DNA from: Muribaculaceae bacterium
GTDB lineage: Bacteria > Bacteroidota > Bacteroidia > Bacteroidales > Muribaculaceae
Length of the DNA: 64,000 nucleotides
Direction of reading: 5' to 3'
Assembly (NCBI GenBank): GCA_014867205.1
Contig: WGUO01000004.1
Coordinates: 47,536-111,535, forward strand
Positions 26,486 through 34,754 of this stretch are shown one piece after another. How positions within the stretch are numbered: the stretch's first letter is position 1; every line of letters begins with the position of its first letter. The translations under genes were made by a program, and so were the position numbers. The notes below the pieces were generated by a model, which worked only from the letters and a program-made list of their open reading frames with translations, had not been told where the DNA came from and searched no databases.

Positions 26486-27802
26486 TTATTCGGAGGCTGG
26501 GGCTGATGATTTATAAATCGGCCGGATATTACGGCCATAATCATACAGATACCCAACATCAATTCTTTGCTCTAATTCACTAATAAGAAGCCCCTTGGTA
26601 AATGTGTCGTTGACTCTGTCAGAAGCCCAGTAATACCCATATTCGTTGCGGTATTCAACACTATCGACGTAGACCCATCCTGAAGCGGGTAAAAAAATGG
26701 AGTTCCCATTCCGACCTGTTACTTCATAACCGGTATTGCCGTTGTAAGAAGTCCAAAGCCAATCGCAGTTGTCAATCAATTCGTTAAAATCATTTGCCGA
26801 TGGTATTTGCCATTCTGATCCTAGTATGGAATAAGCTGTATCATTTCGGCCAGACATTGTCGGATGCTTTGTTTCCGTTACATAGTAATATTCAGAGTAA
26901 TCATCCTTAGTTTCGCTTTCGCCCCAAGAAAATAGATCACCATAATCTGATATATTATCGGCTCCAACATTCTTGTTAGCCCACAATGTTCTACTTGGTA
27001 ATCCTAAATCGACTCCAATAAGTTGATCTTGTGATAGGTTATTTGGTTCATTATTTGTTTCCGTATGGGACATATCCGTATGGGACATAGTATCTGACGC
27101 AGAATTAGAGGCATCAAATATCCAAAATGACGGAATTACCAATAAAAAGACGGATGCAAGAATAGATACCGCAACGATACATCCTTTTCTTTTCCAAATA
27201 TGCCAACGTTGAATATTTTTTTTGCCTTCTTCCGAAGTTTCACCTTCTGATTCTTTATTTGAAATCTTTTGTCCATTTATAAATATTCTCTCAATAGCAT
27301 TATCTCCATCTTGCGTCATTATTAAACAATCAATATTGTTGTGAATACTGGAGATATTGGCGTGTGCTGCTTCAATATCTTTGTTCGAAATCGGTTTGAG
27401 CCATTTCTTAATGTCGGCAATTAATCGTGCTATCGCCTCTGGAGATTGACCATCAACCTGTTGCTTTAAGCCATAATCGAAACTGAATTCATCAGTTAAT
27501 GGGGTCCCATCAATGTTGATGAATACAATCCTCTTGTTTTTACTGGCAGCAAAGTTTAACTCACGTACAGTCCAGTCTTTCTCAAAGTCAGTAATTTGAG
27601 AATGCGCTTTTGAGTACATGAACAGAACTACCTCGCAATCTTTGATTGCATTTATGATAACATGCTTGAATTGTGCATCACTTTCAATGCCATCCAGATC
27701 AATCCAACATTTTTCGCCAGTATCTGCTTCTATCTCAGACTTCAGGGCGAATACTTTCTTCCGATCTGCCCTCTTATATGAAATGAATATACGTGGTTTC
27801 AT
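26486..27802 (-). CDS. TIR - transmembrane - FISUMP domain protein
   Basis: 438 aa from ATG 27802 (MKPRIFISYKRADRKK). The promoter at 27856-27827 excludes the upstream ATG at 27829. The TIR domain (1-about 140) has FISYKRADRK, the box KCWIDLDGI and a Glu in the WTVRELNFAASKNKR helix, where NADase TIRs carry the catalytic Glu. One membrane helix (about 195-215, VAVSILASVFLLVIPSFWIF) is followed by a Fibrobacter-type paralogous (FISUMP) domain: VDLGLPSRTLWANKNVGADN, LFSWGESETK, EWQIPSANDFNELID and YYWASDRV. The cytosolic TIR and extracytoplasmic FISUMP layout suggests an envelope sensor with an NAD-directed effector. A single-gene unit in AT-rich sequence. Confidence 0.85.
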   Translation of the reverse strand: MKPRIFISYKRADRKKVFALKSEIEADTGEKCWIDLDGIESDAQFKHVIINAIKDCEVVLFMYSKAHSQITDFEKDWTVRELNFAASKNKRIVFINIDGTPLTDEFSFDYGLKQQVDGQSPEAIARLIADIKKWLKPISNKDIEAAHANISSIHNNIDCLIMTQDGDNAIERIFINGQKISNKESEGETSEEGKKNIQRWHIWKRKGCIVAVSILASVFLLVIPSFWIFDASNSASDTMSHTDMSHTETNNEPNNLSQDQLIGVDLGLPSRTLWANKNVGADNISDYGDLFSWGESETKDDYSEYYYVTETKHPTMSGRNDTAYSILGSEWQIPSANDFNELIDNCDWLWTSYNGNTGYEVTGRNGNSIFLPASGWVYVDSVEYRNEYGYYWASDRVNDTFTKGLLISELEQRIDVGYLYDYGRNIRPIYKSSAPASE

Positions 27803-27826
27803 ATCTAAATTATCAACCTTGCGATG

Positions 27827-27856
27827 CAAAATTACAACGTCGCTGCAACATCCAAA
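27827..27856 (-). promoter_or_regulatory. Promoter of the TIR-FISUMP gene
   Basis: On the minus strand TTTG (27856-27853), an 18-base spacer and TAATTTTG (27834-27827). The transcription start would fall near 27820, so translation must begin at 27802. Confidence 0.68.
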
Positions 27857-27907
27857 AGGTACTTGAGTTAATGTTTACGGTGCTTCAATATCCGCGATGA
27901 TCTGGCT

Positions 27908-27982
27908 GGTACCACCAGTGCGCCCAAACAGGTTCCACTCAACTGCTTAGTGCGGTACCACCCGAGCGTCCGAGCGGTACCA
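27908..27982 (-). repeat. Four tandem 22-23 bp units beginning TGGTACC
   Basis: On the minus strand TGGTACC begins at 27982 and 27960, TGGAACC at 27937 and TGGTACC at 27914, giving spacings of 22, 23 and 23 bases. Only the first 7-9 bases of each unit are conserved. The block is GC-rich inside very AT-rich surroundings. It lies between the nSTAND gene stop and the TIR-FISUMP promoter. Function unknown. Confidence 0.65.
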
Positions 27983-28013
27983 ATAGACCGCTGTCTGCAC
28001 TTGTTTTGTCGAA

Positions 28014-31000
28014 TTATTGTAAAATGTCACCTATTAATAATTTATCTACATTTAATTGTTTTTTGAGACTATCTAATAATTGAGATCTTTTTTCAAACGA
28101 ATTATTTATCTTTTTGACAAAGTTATACATTGACTCATTGTTATAATTTTCAATCTTACTTATTTGGGAAGAGTATTCCTCCATATTATAACCCCGCATA
28201 ACGCCAATGACATATAATTTTTGACACATTGAGATTAATAACCCGTTGTAGGCATTTATAGGGTTGTCTTCAATAATTTTAATCAAGGAATTAAATGTAC
28301 TTATCACAATTCTCTTAAATTGACGATCCGTTTGTTGTAATGCTATGTCTTTAGATGATTTTGAAATGGAATCCATTTTTTGTACGAATATATTCATTTC
28401 AGAGGATACCCCTTTCTTTACTTTATTCGATATGTTGTTTATTCCGCTTACGAGAGATATCGTTTTAGTTAAATCATCGGCACTAAGATTCTTATTATTA
28501 CTAATCAAGTCCAGTAAATCGGCTATGCTGTTATTTAGATTAACGTTTTGATTCTCTAAATCATTTTTATAATTTAATAATTTTCGAAGAAGGTTCTTCT
28601 GAGATTCTTGAATTTTAGCTATAATTTGATTTTCATCTTCAATCTTCTTTTTAATGCTCTCTGAGTAGTGTGACAAATATGCACGGCATTCTAATAAATA
28701 TAAAGCATAGTATAGATCATTCCACGCATATACTTTATTATTATTCAGCCCTTCAAGAGATAGAGAAAAGCAATGTGTTAGAGTATATGAGAAGTCTTTA
28801 TTTTTATCAGTACTTAATGATAAGTTCCAATTGTAATTGGTTTTATTGCTCCATTTTATACGTGAGTCTGAGGTTACACTTGTCATTACCGTAGCAATAT
28901 AATAACCTGAGAACCATGAGATGAAATCGTTATAATGACCCTTTAATATTGCTTCCTTTAGCATATTCATGTATAAGGAACGGGATAATGACTTTATGAA
29001 AGGAATTATTTCATCTTCGGTCATTATGGAGTCATGGGCAGAAAGAATGGACAAAGCGGTATTTAAGTCATTCTTTAAGATTTCTTCATAATTGTTTATG
29101 GCGACAACATCAGACATCAAAATAGACTCATCACCACTGAAGCAAAATTTTGAAATATCATTTCTAAGTTTAATGAATAGATTTGCCCCACCTTTTTTAG
29201 ATAGATTAATGGAATCCGTTTCTACTTGATGTGCAATTTTGCTAATCGCAGATTCGTAATTTGGAGAATACATCATTCTAAGAGTCCAGTCTCCAGTCTT
29301 ATTTTTATCAAGTATTAATGGAACTGGGTATGTATTAAAGCAAATAGAAGGAGTGGTAATTGTATCGGTATAATTATTATTAGGTAGGTTAGAATAATAA
29401 TTGTATGGATAAGTTGGGTCGTTTTGAAAATATGGGATTAACAATGTATCTCCATAAATGGCATCATAAATCCCGAAAAGTTTATTTTTTTCAGTAACAA
29501 CAATTTTCCATGGGTATACTTTATAAACATTGCGGCTGGGAACCATATAAGAGTTATATCCCATGTTTAATATTACCACAACTGCTAAAATTAAGACATT
29601 GCAAATTGATTTATAGCAAGCAACAGCCATATTCTTTCTATAAAATAATATGGCTGTTGAAATGAAAGCAATTAATAAGTATGCTATTATTTGAGTTGTT
29701 GATGAGAAGGTTTCAAGCAATGACCTACTCATTAAAAAGATTAATAAAAAGCAGTATACAGTAAACGATATTATATTTTTCTTACCTTTAAGACTTATTC
29801 CAAATATACTCAAGGTGAGTAAAGGAATAATTATGAGTCCCCAACTAGAATCAAATGATTCAATTACGAAATATCCACTATTAAAAATGGATCTATAATA
29901 TAAGAATGAAGCAATTATCCAAAGATACAATTTTACTGATTTGGAATTCCATATGTTAATCCAAAAATTCCGATCTGTTTTTACTCCACGTTTACCAAAG
30001 ATGCTTGCAATACAAAGCGTTAACATGCAGATTGTGTAAACAATCGTCACATAGGTGCTATTGGAAAATCTCACAAGTATGTCTTCAATTCCACCGTGAG
30101 TGTAATTACTCACAATTTGAGCTAATCCTTGTTTTAATGTGTGAATGACTGTAATGGGATATAAACATGCAGGTATTATCAAAAATAATATCGCAAACAT
30201 GGCTATGTGCTTTTTTCTCTTATCATCATAGACAATGGCACATATAGCTATTGGCATAAGTGAGATTGACAACAATTCGGTTAATGCCAATACATTAATA
30301 TATTTTAAACTCTTAACGCCATCCGACTTAATAGTAAGAAAAAATGAAACGAAATCATTAACGACAGAAGTGTCCAGCATCCATAATCCTAGTAAGCCAA
30401 CTATTAACAAGCAAAGGCTAAGAATCGTTTTATTCTTTTTTTCAAGTCGAATTGCTCTGTGTTTTATTACAATGGGACAAATGCCATCGTGTATAAGCTC
30501 AATGAGATTTTCTCCTGTGGTTGAGTGAATTCGATGGAAAATAGGAGTATCTCCATTTATTAACGGCTCGGTAGACCGAATCGAATTTCTTAGATAAGCT
30601 TCGGGTATAATATTACGTCTACCATCTGACGAGACAAGATTAGATTCAATAAACCGTTTTTCTCCTTCCGATAACGATTTTATAGCAATTGTATAATATT
30701 CTTCAAATGGATCCGAAGAAAGATAATCCCTTGTATCATTAATGCTAATCCTGTCTTGACCTCTTTTTAATTTTAAATCAAAAAGTCTTGCGCATATAAG
30801 CGATATTACATTAGTTCTTATGAATCCATCTTCCGGATCCTTTGAAGCGTTGATAATTAATCCGGTAATTTCATCAATATCCTTCGGATTAATAAATTCC
30901 TCTCCAACATGTTGGATAATAGACTTGGCACTTTCATCGCTTAAATTTTGAAGCCTATATCTTCCGTTTCTAAGAGGCGAAAGATAGTTTGTGCTTATAA

Positions 31001-31709
31001 TATCTTCAAGACGAAATAGATCGTCTTCTCTTATAGAGATTACAAATCTAAAGTTATAGTTATAACTATAAAATTGATTATCAACATATGTGTCCTTAAG
31101 CATATTTTGTCTATTTGACATATATGCTATCTGCTTTAAGAGCAATGTTGATTGTGCCCGATGAAGTCTAATATTTTCCTCAAACTGGTCAAAGGCAACA
31201 ACTGGGAATATTGGATTCCCTTCCTGATCTACAAATATTCTTCTTGCGAAATAGTTCCATAAATATTCCTCACTTTCCGGATTAGTGTTTTCGGGAACAA
31301 CATCAACTATTTCTATTGAATTTTCACCATAAATCTTCTTTATTTGTTTAGTAATAATAGTTGAAATATGAGATGCGAATGTGCCATTATTGAAAGAATC
31401 AGCACCTAAACGGACATATAAAGGAGTGTAATTATTTTCGCGTAGGAGAGGGAACACACCAGCATTGAGTAGCGAAGTCTTTCCGATTCCACTTTTACCA
31501 TACAGCGTTACTATAATATTGTCATCGATTAGATTAAATAAATCTAAACTTTCCTCTTCACGTCCACAGAATTTTAATGGAGTATTTGTTTTTATTGGAT
31601 CATCATAAGAAGATAAGCCTGCCCAAGGATTTTTAATCACGGTTGAGCCTTTTCTTAAATTAAAGAAAGTCTTAAAAAACATATTGATCTTTTGAAAAGT
31701 ATTATTCAT
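28014..31709 (-). CDS. Membrane-embedded nSTAND-type NTPase
   Basis: 1231 aa. The N-terminal P-loop NTPase (about 45-330) has CGREEESLDLFNLID, Walker A GKSGIGKTS (71-79) and Walker B VVAFDQFEE (about 171-178), the nSTAND1-like pattern. The central part (about 430-740) has many hydrophobic segments, likely 8-10 membrane passes. The C-terminal 450 residues are soluble and helical with coiled-coil stretches (KIQESQKNLLRKLLNYKNDL). It overlaps the upstream TIR gene by 8 bases. STAND proteins act as ligand-triggered signalling hubs in defence; a membrane-embedded C-terminal module may be the response unit. I know no named system with exactly this layout. Confidence 0.8.
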   Translation of the reverse strand: MNNTFQKINMFFKTFFNLRKGSTVIKNPWAGLSSYDDPIKTNTPLKFCGREEESLDLFNLIDDNIIVTLYGKSGIGKTSLLNAGVFPLLRENNYTPLYVRLGADSFNNGTFASHISTIITKQIKKIYGENSIEIVDVVPENTNPESEEYLWNYFARRIFVDQEGNPIFPVVAFDQFEENIRLHRAQSTLLLKQIAYMSNRQNMLKDTYVDNQFYSYNYNFRFVISIREDDLFRLEDIISTNYLSPLRNGRYRLQNLSDESAKSIIQHVGEEFINPKDIDEITGLIINASKDPEDGFIRTNVISLICARLFDLKLKRGQDRISINDTRDYLSSDPFEEYYTIAIKSLSEGEKRFIESNLVSSDGRRNIIPEAYLRNSIRSTEPLINGDTPIFHRIHSTTGENLIELIHDGICPIVIKHRAIRLEKKNKTILSLCLLIVGLLGLWMLDTSVVNDFVSFFLTIKSDGVKSLKYINVLALTELLSISLMPIAICAIVYDDKRKKHIAMFAILFLIIPACLYPITVIHTLKQGLAQIVSNYTHGGIEDILVRFSNSTYVTIVYTICMLTLCIASIFGKRGVKTDRNFWINIWNSKSVKLYLWIIASFLYYRSIFNSGYFVIESFDSSWGLIIIPLLTLSIFGISLKGKKNIISFTVYCFLLIFLMSRSLLETFSSTTQIIAYLLIAFISTAILFYRKNMAVACYKSICNVLILAVVVILNMGYNSYMVPSRNVYKVYPWKIVVTEKNKLFGIYDAIYGDTLLIPYFQNDPTYPYNYYSNLPNNNYTDTITTPSICFNTYPVPLILDKNKTGDWTLRMMYSPNYESAISKIAHQVETDSINLSKKGGANLFIKLRNDISKFCFSGDESILMSDVVAINNYEEILKNDLNTALSILSAHDSIMTEDEIIPFIKSLSRSLYMNMLKEAILKGHYNDFISWFSGYYIATVMTSVTSDSRIKWSNKTNYNWNLSLSTDKNKDFSYTLTHCFSLSLEGLNNNKVYAWNDLYYALYLLECRAYLSHYSESIKKKIEDENQIIAKIQESQKNLLRKLLNYKNDLENQNVNLNNSIADLLDLISNNKNLSADDLTKTISLVSGINNISNKVKKGVSSEMNIFVQKMDSISKSSKDIALQQTDRQFKRIVISTFNSLIKIIEDNPINAYNGLLISMCQKLYVIGVMRGYNMEEYSSQISKIENYNNESMYNFVKKINNSFEKRSQLLDSLKKQLNVDKLLIGDILQ

Positions 31710-32229
31710 TTATTCCTAATGCATTATTTATTGAGATAACTAATTTTTCAATTGATTTAGGATCAATCGCCTCTTGATTACCCATATGGATTCCAGAAGG
31801 ATGTGATGACTTTTCATTCCCATAAATTATGGACTCAAATTTCATATGTTCAGGACCTCTTAGGTCATATCCATCAAATGAGATAGGAATGATAACTATA
31901 CCATTAACAGCGGAGGCCCATTTCCATTCTTGTATAAAAAAAGGAAGCCCAGAACTAAGATTCATTTCCTTGAGTTCTTCAATAGTATAATTCTTGAGCA
32001 ATGTCGCTATAGAAGATGTTAAAACAGGAATGAAAATCTGAGAGAACTTTATTGCTTCAGGGATTCGTCTATTATATGGTTGCCCTCCCAATAAGTTTGA
32101 ACTATCGAACCATAATTTATAGGATGTTGATTGTAACAAGGATTCATACAAAGTCTGTGCCAAAACATTATCGGGATTATTTTTATATGAGATAAATACT
32201 TTACCTTCTAAGGTTTTAGATTTAACCAT
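31702..32229 (-). CDS. TIR-domain protein
   Basis: 175 aa, essentially one TIR domain: GKVFISYKNNPDNVLAQTLY, YKLWFDSSNLLGGQPYNRRI and SQIFIPVLTSSIATL. A Glu in the FIQEWKWASAVNG helix fits the NADase position. It is translationally coupled to the nSTAND gene by an 8-base overlap. The reading frame stays open for 13 codons upstream of the ATG, to a TAA at 32269-32271. That is compatible with this being the C-terminal part of a once longer protein cut by the adjacent element. A stand-alone TIR effector is the simpler reading. Confidence 0.82.
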   Translation of the reverse strand: MVKSKTLEGKVFISYKNNPDNVLAQTLYESLLQSTSYKLWFDSSNLLGGQPYNRRIPEAIKFSQIFIPVLTSSIATLLKNYTIEELKEMNLSSGLPFFIQEWKWASAVNGIVIIPISFDGYDLRGPEHMKFESIIYGNEKSSHPSGIHMGNQEAIDPKSIEKLVISINNALGINE

Positions 32230-32270
32230 GTCTGTGAACTTAGACTTAAGATTATATCCGGATAATTTTT

Positions 32271-32333
32271 AATCGCGTTAAATGCTTATATATCAGCACA
32301 AACATTGTCTGAAAAATGTACTAAAAATGTACT
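32271..32333 (+). repeat. Left boundary repeat of the mobilizable element (candidate att)
   Basis: AATCGCGTTA at 32271-32280 and TGTACTAAAAATGTACT at 32317-32333 recur in the same order and orientation at 42099-42108 and 42130-42146 (10/10 and 16/17 identical). The shared AGCGA follows a few bases later in both. Spacing between the two motifs differs (36 versus 21 bases). Confidence 0.65.
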
Positions 32334-32621
32334 TATAGCGAGAAATGGAGTAAGAGAGAGAAAGCGTTTTGCAGATATTTAACGGTTGTTTGGAATTTTT
32401 AATTACGGTGATTTTCGTTGATTTACCGCTTTTGAGGGGGTATTGGTGCTTTCCAAGGTGAGGATGTGGAACTGGGGAAAAGAGAAATTGTTGGAGTTGG
32501 GAAACTTGGAAATTGCCCTATGACTTTCTCTTTTCCCCAGCTCAATACTTGGTGATGAAAGTGAGTACAGATAGTTATGGATATATATAATACTACTAAA
32601 CTATACCAAGTTTTGTGTTCA
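32334..32621. other. Intergenic stretch without a visible gene
   Basis: 288 bases between the left boundary repeat and the HxlR gene. Moderately AT-rich; no open frame, strong hairpin or tRNA was seen. Confidence 0.5.
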
Positions 32622-32972
32622 TTATTTTACACCAAGGATGTCTTTGAACTCGTCACGGTAACCGTCACCCCACTTGCGCAGCATCTCAATGATAGGCAGG
32701 AGTGATTCTCCGGCAGGAGTCAGCGAATACTCGGAATGAGGTGGTAACGTGGGGTATATTTTCTTATTGATAATACGGTGATATTCCAGCTCTTTCAACT
32801 GTTGGTTAAGTACGCGGGGGGTGGCGGAAGGAAATTCACGATGAATCTCGCTGGGACGCATGGGACGTTCATGCAACCTGCTTATTATACAGCATTTCCA
32901 TTTCCCGCTGATAATCTCCATCGTGATTTTTATATCGCAATTGAGATCAAAGGGTATTTTCTTTTCGTACAT
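32622..32972 (-). CDS. HxlR-family transcriptional regulator
   Basis: 116 aa. Winged-helix HxlR/MarR-like signature: IKITMEIISGKWKCCIISRL, RPSEIHREFPSATPRVLNQQ, LKELEYHRIINKKIYPTLPP and EYSLTPAGESLLPIIEML. It is divergent from the SnoaL-like and arginase-like genes. Two palindromes sit in the shared promoter region, so it probably represses itself and the divergent pair. Many HxlR proteins respond to redox or electrophile signals; a single Cys pair region (KCCII) is present. Confidence 0.9.
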   Translation of the reverse strand: MYEKKIPFDLNCDIKITMEIISGKWKCCIISRLHERPMRPSEIHREFPSATPRVLNQQLKELEYHRIINKKIYPTLPPHSEYSLTPAGESLLPIIEMLRKWGDGYRDEFKDILGVK

Positions 32973-32995
32973 CTATTCAAAAAATTTTTTCACCG

Positions 32996-33060
32996 CAAAA
33001 GTAATCAAAATAGTCCATACCAACAAATTTGGTCTGTATAGGGATAAATTTGTCCCTATA
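32996..33060. promoter_or_regulatory. HxlR promoter with two operator palindromes
   Basis: On the minus strand TTTG (33027-33024), a 20-base spacer and TACTTTTG (33003-32996) form the hxlR promoter. Its -33 box lies inside palindrome 1 (ACCAA/TTGGT arms, 33019-33033). Palindrome 2 at 33037-33060 has perfect 8-base arms TATAGGGA and TCCCTATA around TAAATTTG. Both are good operator candidates for the HxlR protein. Confidence 0.7.
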
Positions 33061-33077
33061 TGAATAATTTGTCAGTA

Positions 33078-33109
33078 ATTGCCTGTGTCGTATGAAACTA
33101 CTAATTTTG
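33078..33109 (+). promoter_or_regulatory. Promoter of the SnoaL-arginase pair
   Basis: ATTG at 33078-33081, a 20-base spacer and TAATTTTG at 33102-33109. Transcription would begin near 33116, so the upstream in-frame ATG at 33092 cannot be used and ATG 33152 is chosen. Confidence 0.6.
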
Positions 33110-33151
33110 CACTCGGATAAAGGTAAAGATAACAACGAGAACAGTAACTCT

Positions 33152-33607
33152 ATGGAACTGAACGAAAAGAAAGAAATTGTAATCAAATTACTTGCAGAGG
33201 CACTCCCTTCAGGTAATATTGATTATGTCCGCAAGGTGGTTTCACCCCAATGCGTGACTAACCGTGCCGGATTCGCCGCCTTGTATGCGGCAACCGGAGA
33301 TCCGATTCCCCAGCGAGGCAACTTCCTGCAATGGATGGAAACGGGCTGGGCACCGCTGTCATCCGCTCTCGGAGACCAGAAAGTCGAGATGCAGAATATC
33401 GTCGCCGAAGGAAACAAAGTCATGGCTCAATACCACTACTCTGTCCTGCACAAAGGAACATTCTGCGGTAAACCGGCTACCGGCAAACGTATCGAATGGG
33501 ATGAAGTGGCTATCATACAGTTTGATGAAGACGGTATGATTACGGAAATGTGGTATATGTGCGAGGAATTGAAACTTGCGCTTGAACTTGGTTTCAAACT
33601 TGAATGA
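33152..33607 (+). CDS. SnoaL-like / ester cyclase family protein
   Basis: 151 aa from MELNEKKEIVIKLLAEALPS. An NTF2-fold protein of the SnoaL/DUF4440 kind: VRKVVSPQCVTNRAGF, NIVAEGNKVMAQYHYSVLHK, then GTFCGKPATGKRIEWDEVAI and FDEDGMITEMWYM. These are typical of small ester cyclase-like proteins with variable, often unknown, substrates. No signal peptide is seen, so it is probably cytoplasmic. The arginase-like gene starts 10 bases after its stop. It is likely under HxlR control. Confidence 0.8.
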   Translation: MELNEKKEIVIKLLAEALPSGNIDYVRKVVSPQCVTNRAGFAALYAATGDPIPQRGNFLQWMETGWAPLSSALGDQKVEMQNIVAEGNKVMAQYHYSVLHKGTFCGKPATGKRIEWDEVAIIQFDEDGMITEMWYMCEELKLALELGFKLE

Positions 33608-33617
33608 ATTGCTCAAA

Positions 33618-34556
33618 ATGAAATATCTAAACAAAATAATAGCAGCCATCTTACTGGCTATGACATTCAACATAACTATGGCACAGAATAATAATACTTT
33701 GCGGCTTATATATCCGCAGTGGCAAGGCGGAGACATCGCCAAATGGATTACCGAGGTAAAAGACCCGGAGCAGGCCTCAAGGGGTTACTATCTTGGGGCG
33801 CATCTCCTTGATTTTCTTGCACCTTCCACGGGGCAGAAAACTCTGACCGTCCCCGTCTCAACCGAATTATGCAAGCGGGTTGTGACCGACGGCGTGCTTG
33901 ACCGGGATGCGATAGCACATCAGACACGGGCGGCTCTTGATATTCTTGACATAGAAAAGCCCGACAGAATTGTCACACTCGGAGGCGAATGTTCCGTAAG
34001 TGTCGTTCCGTTCACATGGCTCGCCTCAAAATATCCCGACGATGTGGCGGTAATATGGATAGACGCGCATCCCGACATCACGCTTCCGGGAGATGTTTAT
34101 CCGGCATATCATGCTATGGCCGTAACCGCCCTTATGGGAGACGGGGATAAAAAGATACTCAGTCAGCTCCCCGCGAAAATAGACCCCTCCAAAATCCTTT
34201 TTGTAGGACTGCGCGATTGGGAGAGGGATGAGATTAAAGTACGACAGAACGAATATGGAATCAAGCATCTTACTCCGGAGGAAACCGTATCCGGCTCGGA
34301 GAAAGTAATCGAATGGCTCCGTAATACCGGCGCCTCCAATGTCGTCATACACTTTGACATGGATGTCCTTGATCCGAATGAGATTATCGCCGCAGTCGGA
34401 GTGGTTCCAAACGGAATGAAAATCGCAGAGGTTGTCCGTGTTATAAATGATGTGGCCAAAGAGAAGAATCTGGTCGGTCTGACAGTTGCGGAGCCAATGC
34501 CGCGAACTGCCATAATCTTAAAAGAAATGCTAAATCAGTTACCTTTACTGAAATAG
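33618..34556 (+). CDS. Exported arginase/agmatinase-family protein with altered metal site
   Basis: 312 aa from MKYLNKIIAAILLAMTFNIT; an earlier in-frame ATG (33576) overlaps the previous gene. A Sec signal peptide ending TMAQ is unusual for this cytoplasmic family. Ureohydrolase motifs: LGGECSVSVVPF (canonical GGDHS), IWIDAHPDITLPG (canonical DAHxD, kept) and IHFDMDVLDPNE (canonical DxDxxDP, kept). The first metal-binding His is replaced by Cys, so the binuclear manganese site is altered. Hydrolysis of a guanidino compound in the periplasm is possible, but activity is uncertain. It is an element cargo gene. Confidence 0.82.
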   Translation: MKYLNKIIAAILLAMTFNITMAQNNNTLRLIYPQWQGGDIAKWITEVKDPEQASRGYYLGAHLLDFLAPSTGQKTLTVPVSTELCKRVVTDGVLDRDAIAHQTRAALDILDIEKPDRIVTLGGECSVSVVPFTWLASKYPDDVAVIWIDAHPDITLPGDVYPAYHAMAVTALMGDGDKKILSQLPAKIDPSKILFVGLRDWERDEIKVRQNEYGIKHLTPEETVSGSEKVIEWLRNTGASNVVIHFDMDVLDPNEIIAAVGVVPNGMKIAEVVRVINDVAKEKNLVGLTVAEPMPRTAIILKEMLNQLPLLK

Positions 34557-34560
34557 TACC

Positions 34561-34754
34561 ATGAAAGTATTAATGCTGAATGGGAACTCCCATACTAAAG
34601 GAGAGACATAAAAGGCATTATTCTTGGTATGAATATCGCAAAATATGAAAATGAAGTAATAGCAGAATTATATTACGAACAGACAATAGCAAGAAAGGCG
34701 GGATATTTCCTGCCTTTCTTTGCAAACGGACAATCAATAATTTATGAGTTATGA
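34561..34754 (+). pseudogene. Short remnant ORFs, the first like an FMN reductase start
   Basis: ATG 34561 encodes MKVLMLNGNSHTKGET then TAA, closely like the phosphate-binding start of NADPH-dependent FMN reductases/flavodoxins but stopping after 16 residues. A second frame, 34629-34754, encodes 41 aa (MNIAKYENEVIAELYYEQTI ... QSIIYEL) whose stop overlaps the regulator ATG by 4 bases. The first is probably the stub of a decayed flavoprotein gene. The second is unrecognised and may only serve as a coupled leader. Confidence 0.45.

Noticed and set aside
27895..27985. GGGTGGTACCGC on the minus strand resembles the T-box antiterminator sequence.
   Set aside because: It is one unit of a four-unit tandem repeat, there is no downstream aminoacyl-tRNA synthetase or amino acid gene, and T-boxes are not expected in Bacteroidetes.
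28014..31709. Possible assignment of the large NTPase to a classical Avs protein.
   Set aside because: The C-terminus is a polytopic membrane and coiled-coil region, not the TPR-like sensor of Avs proteins.
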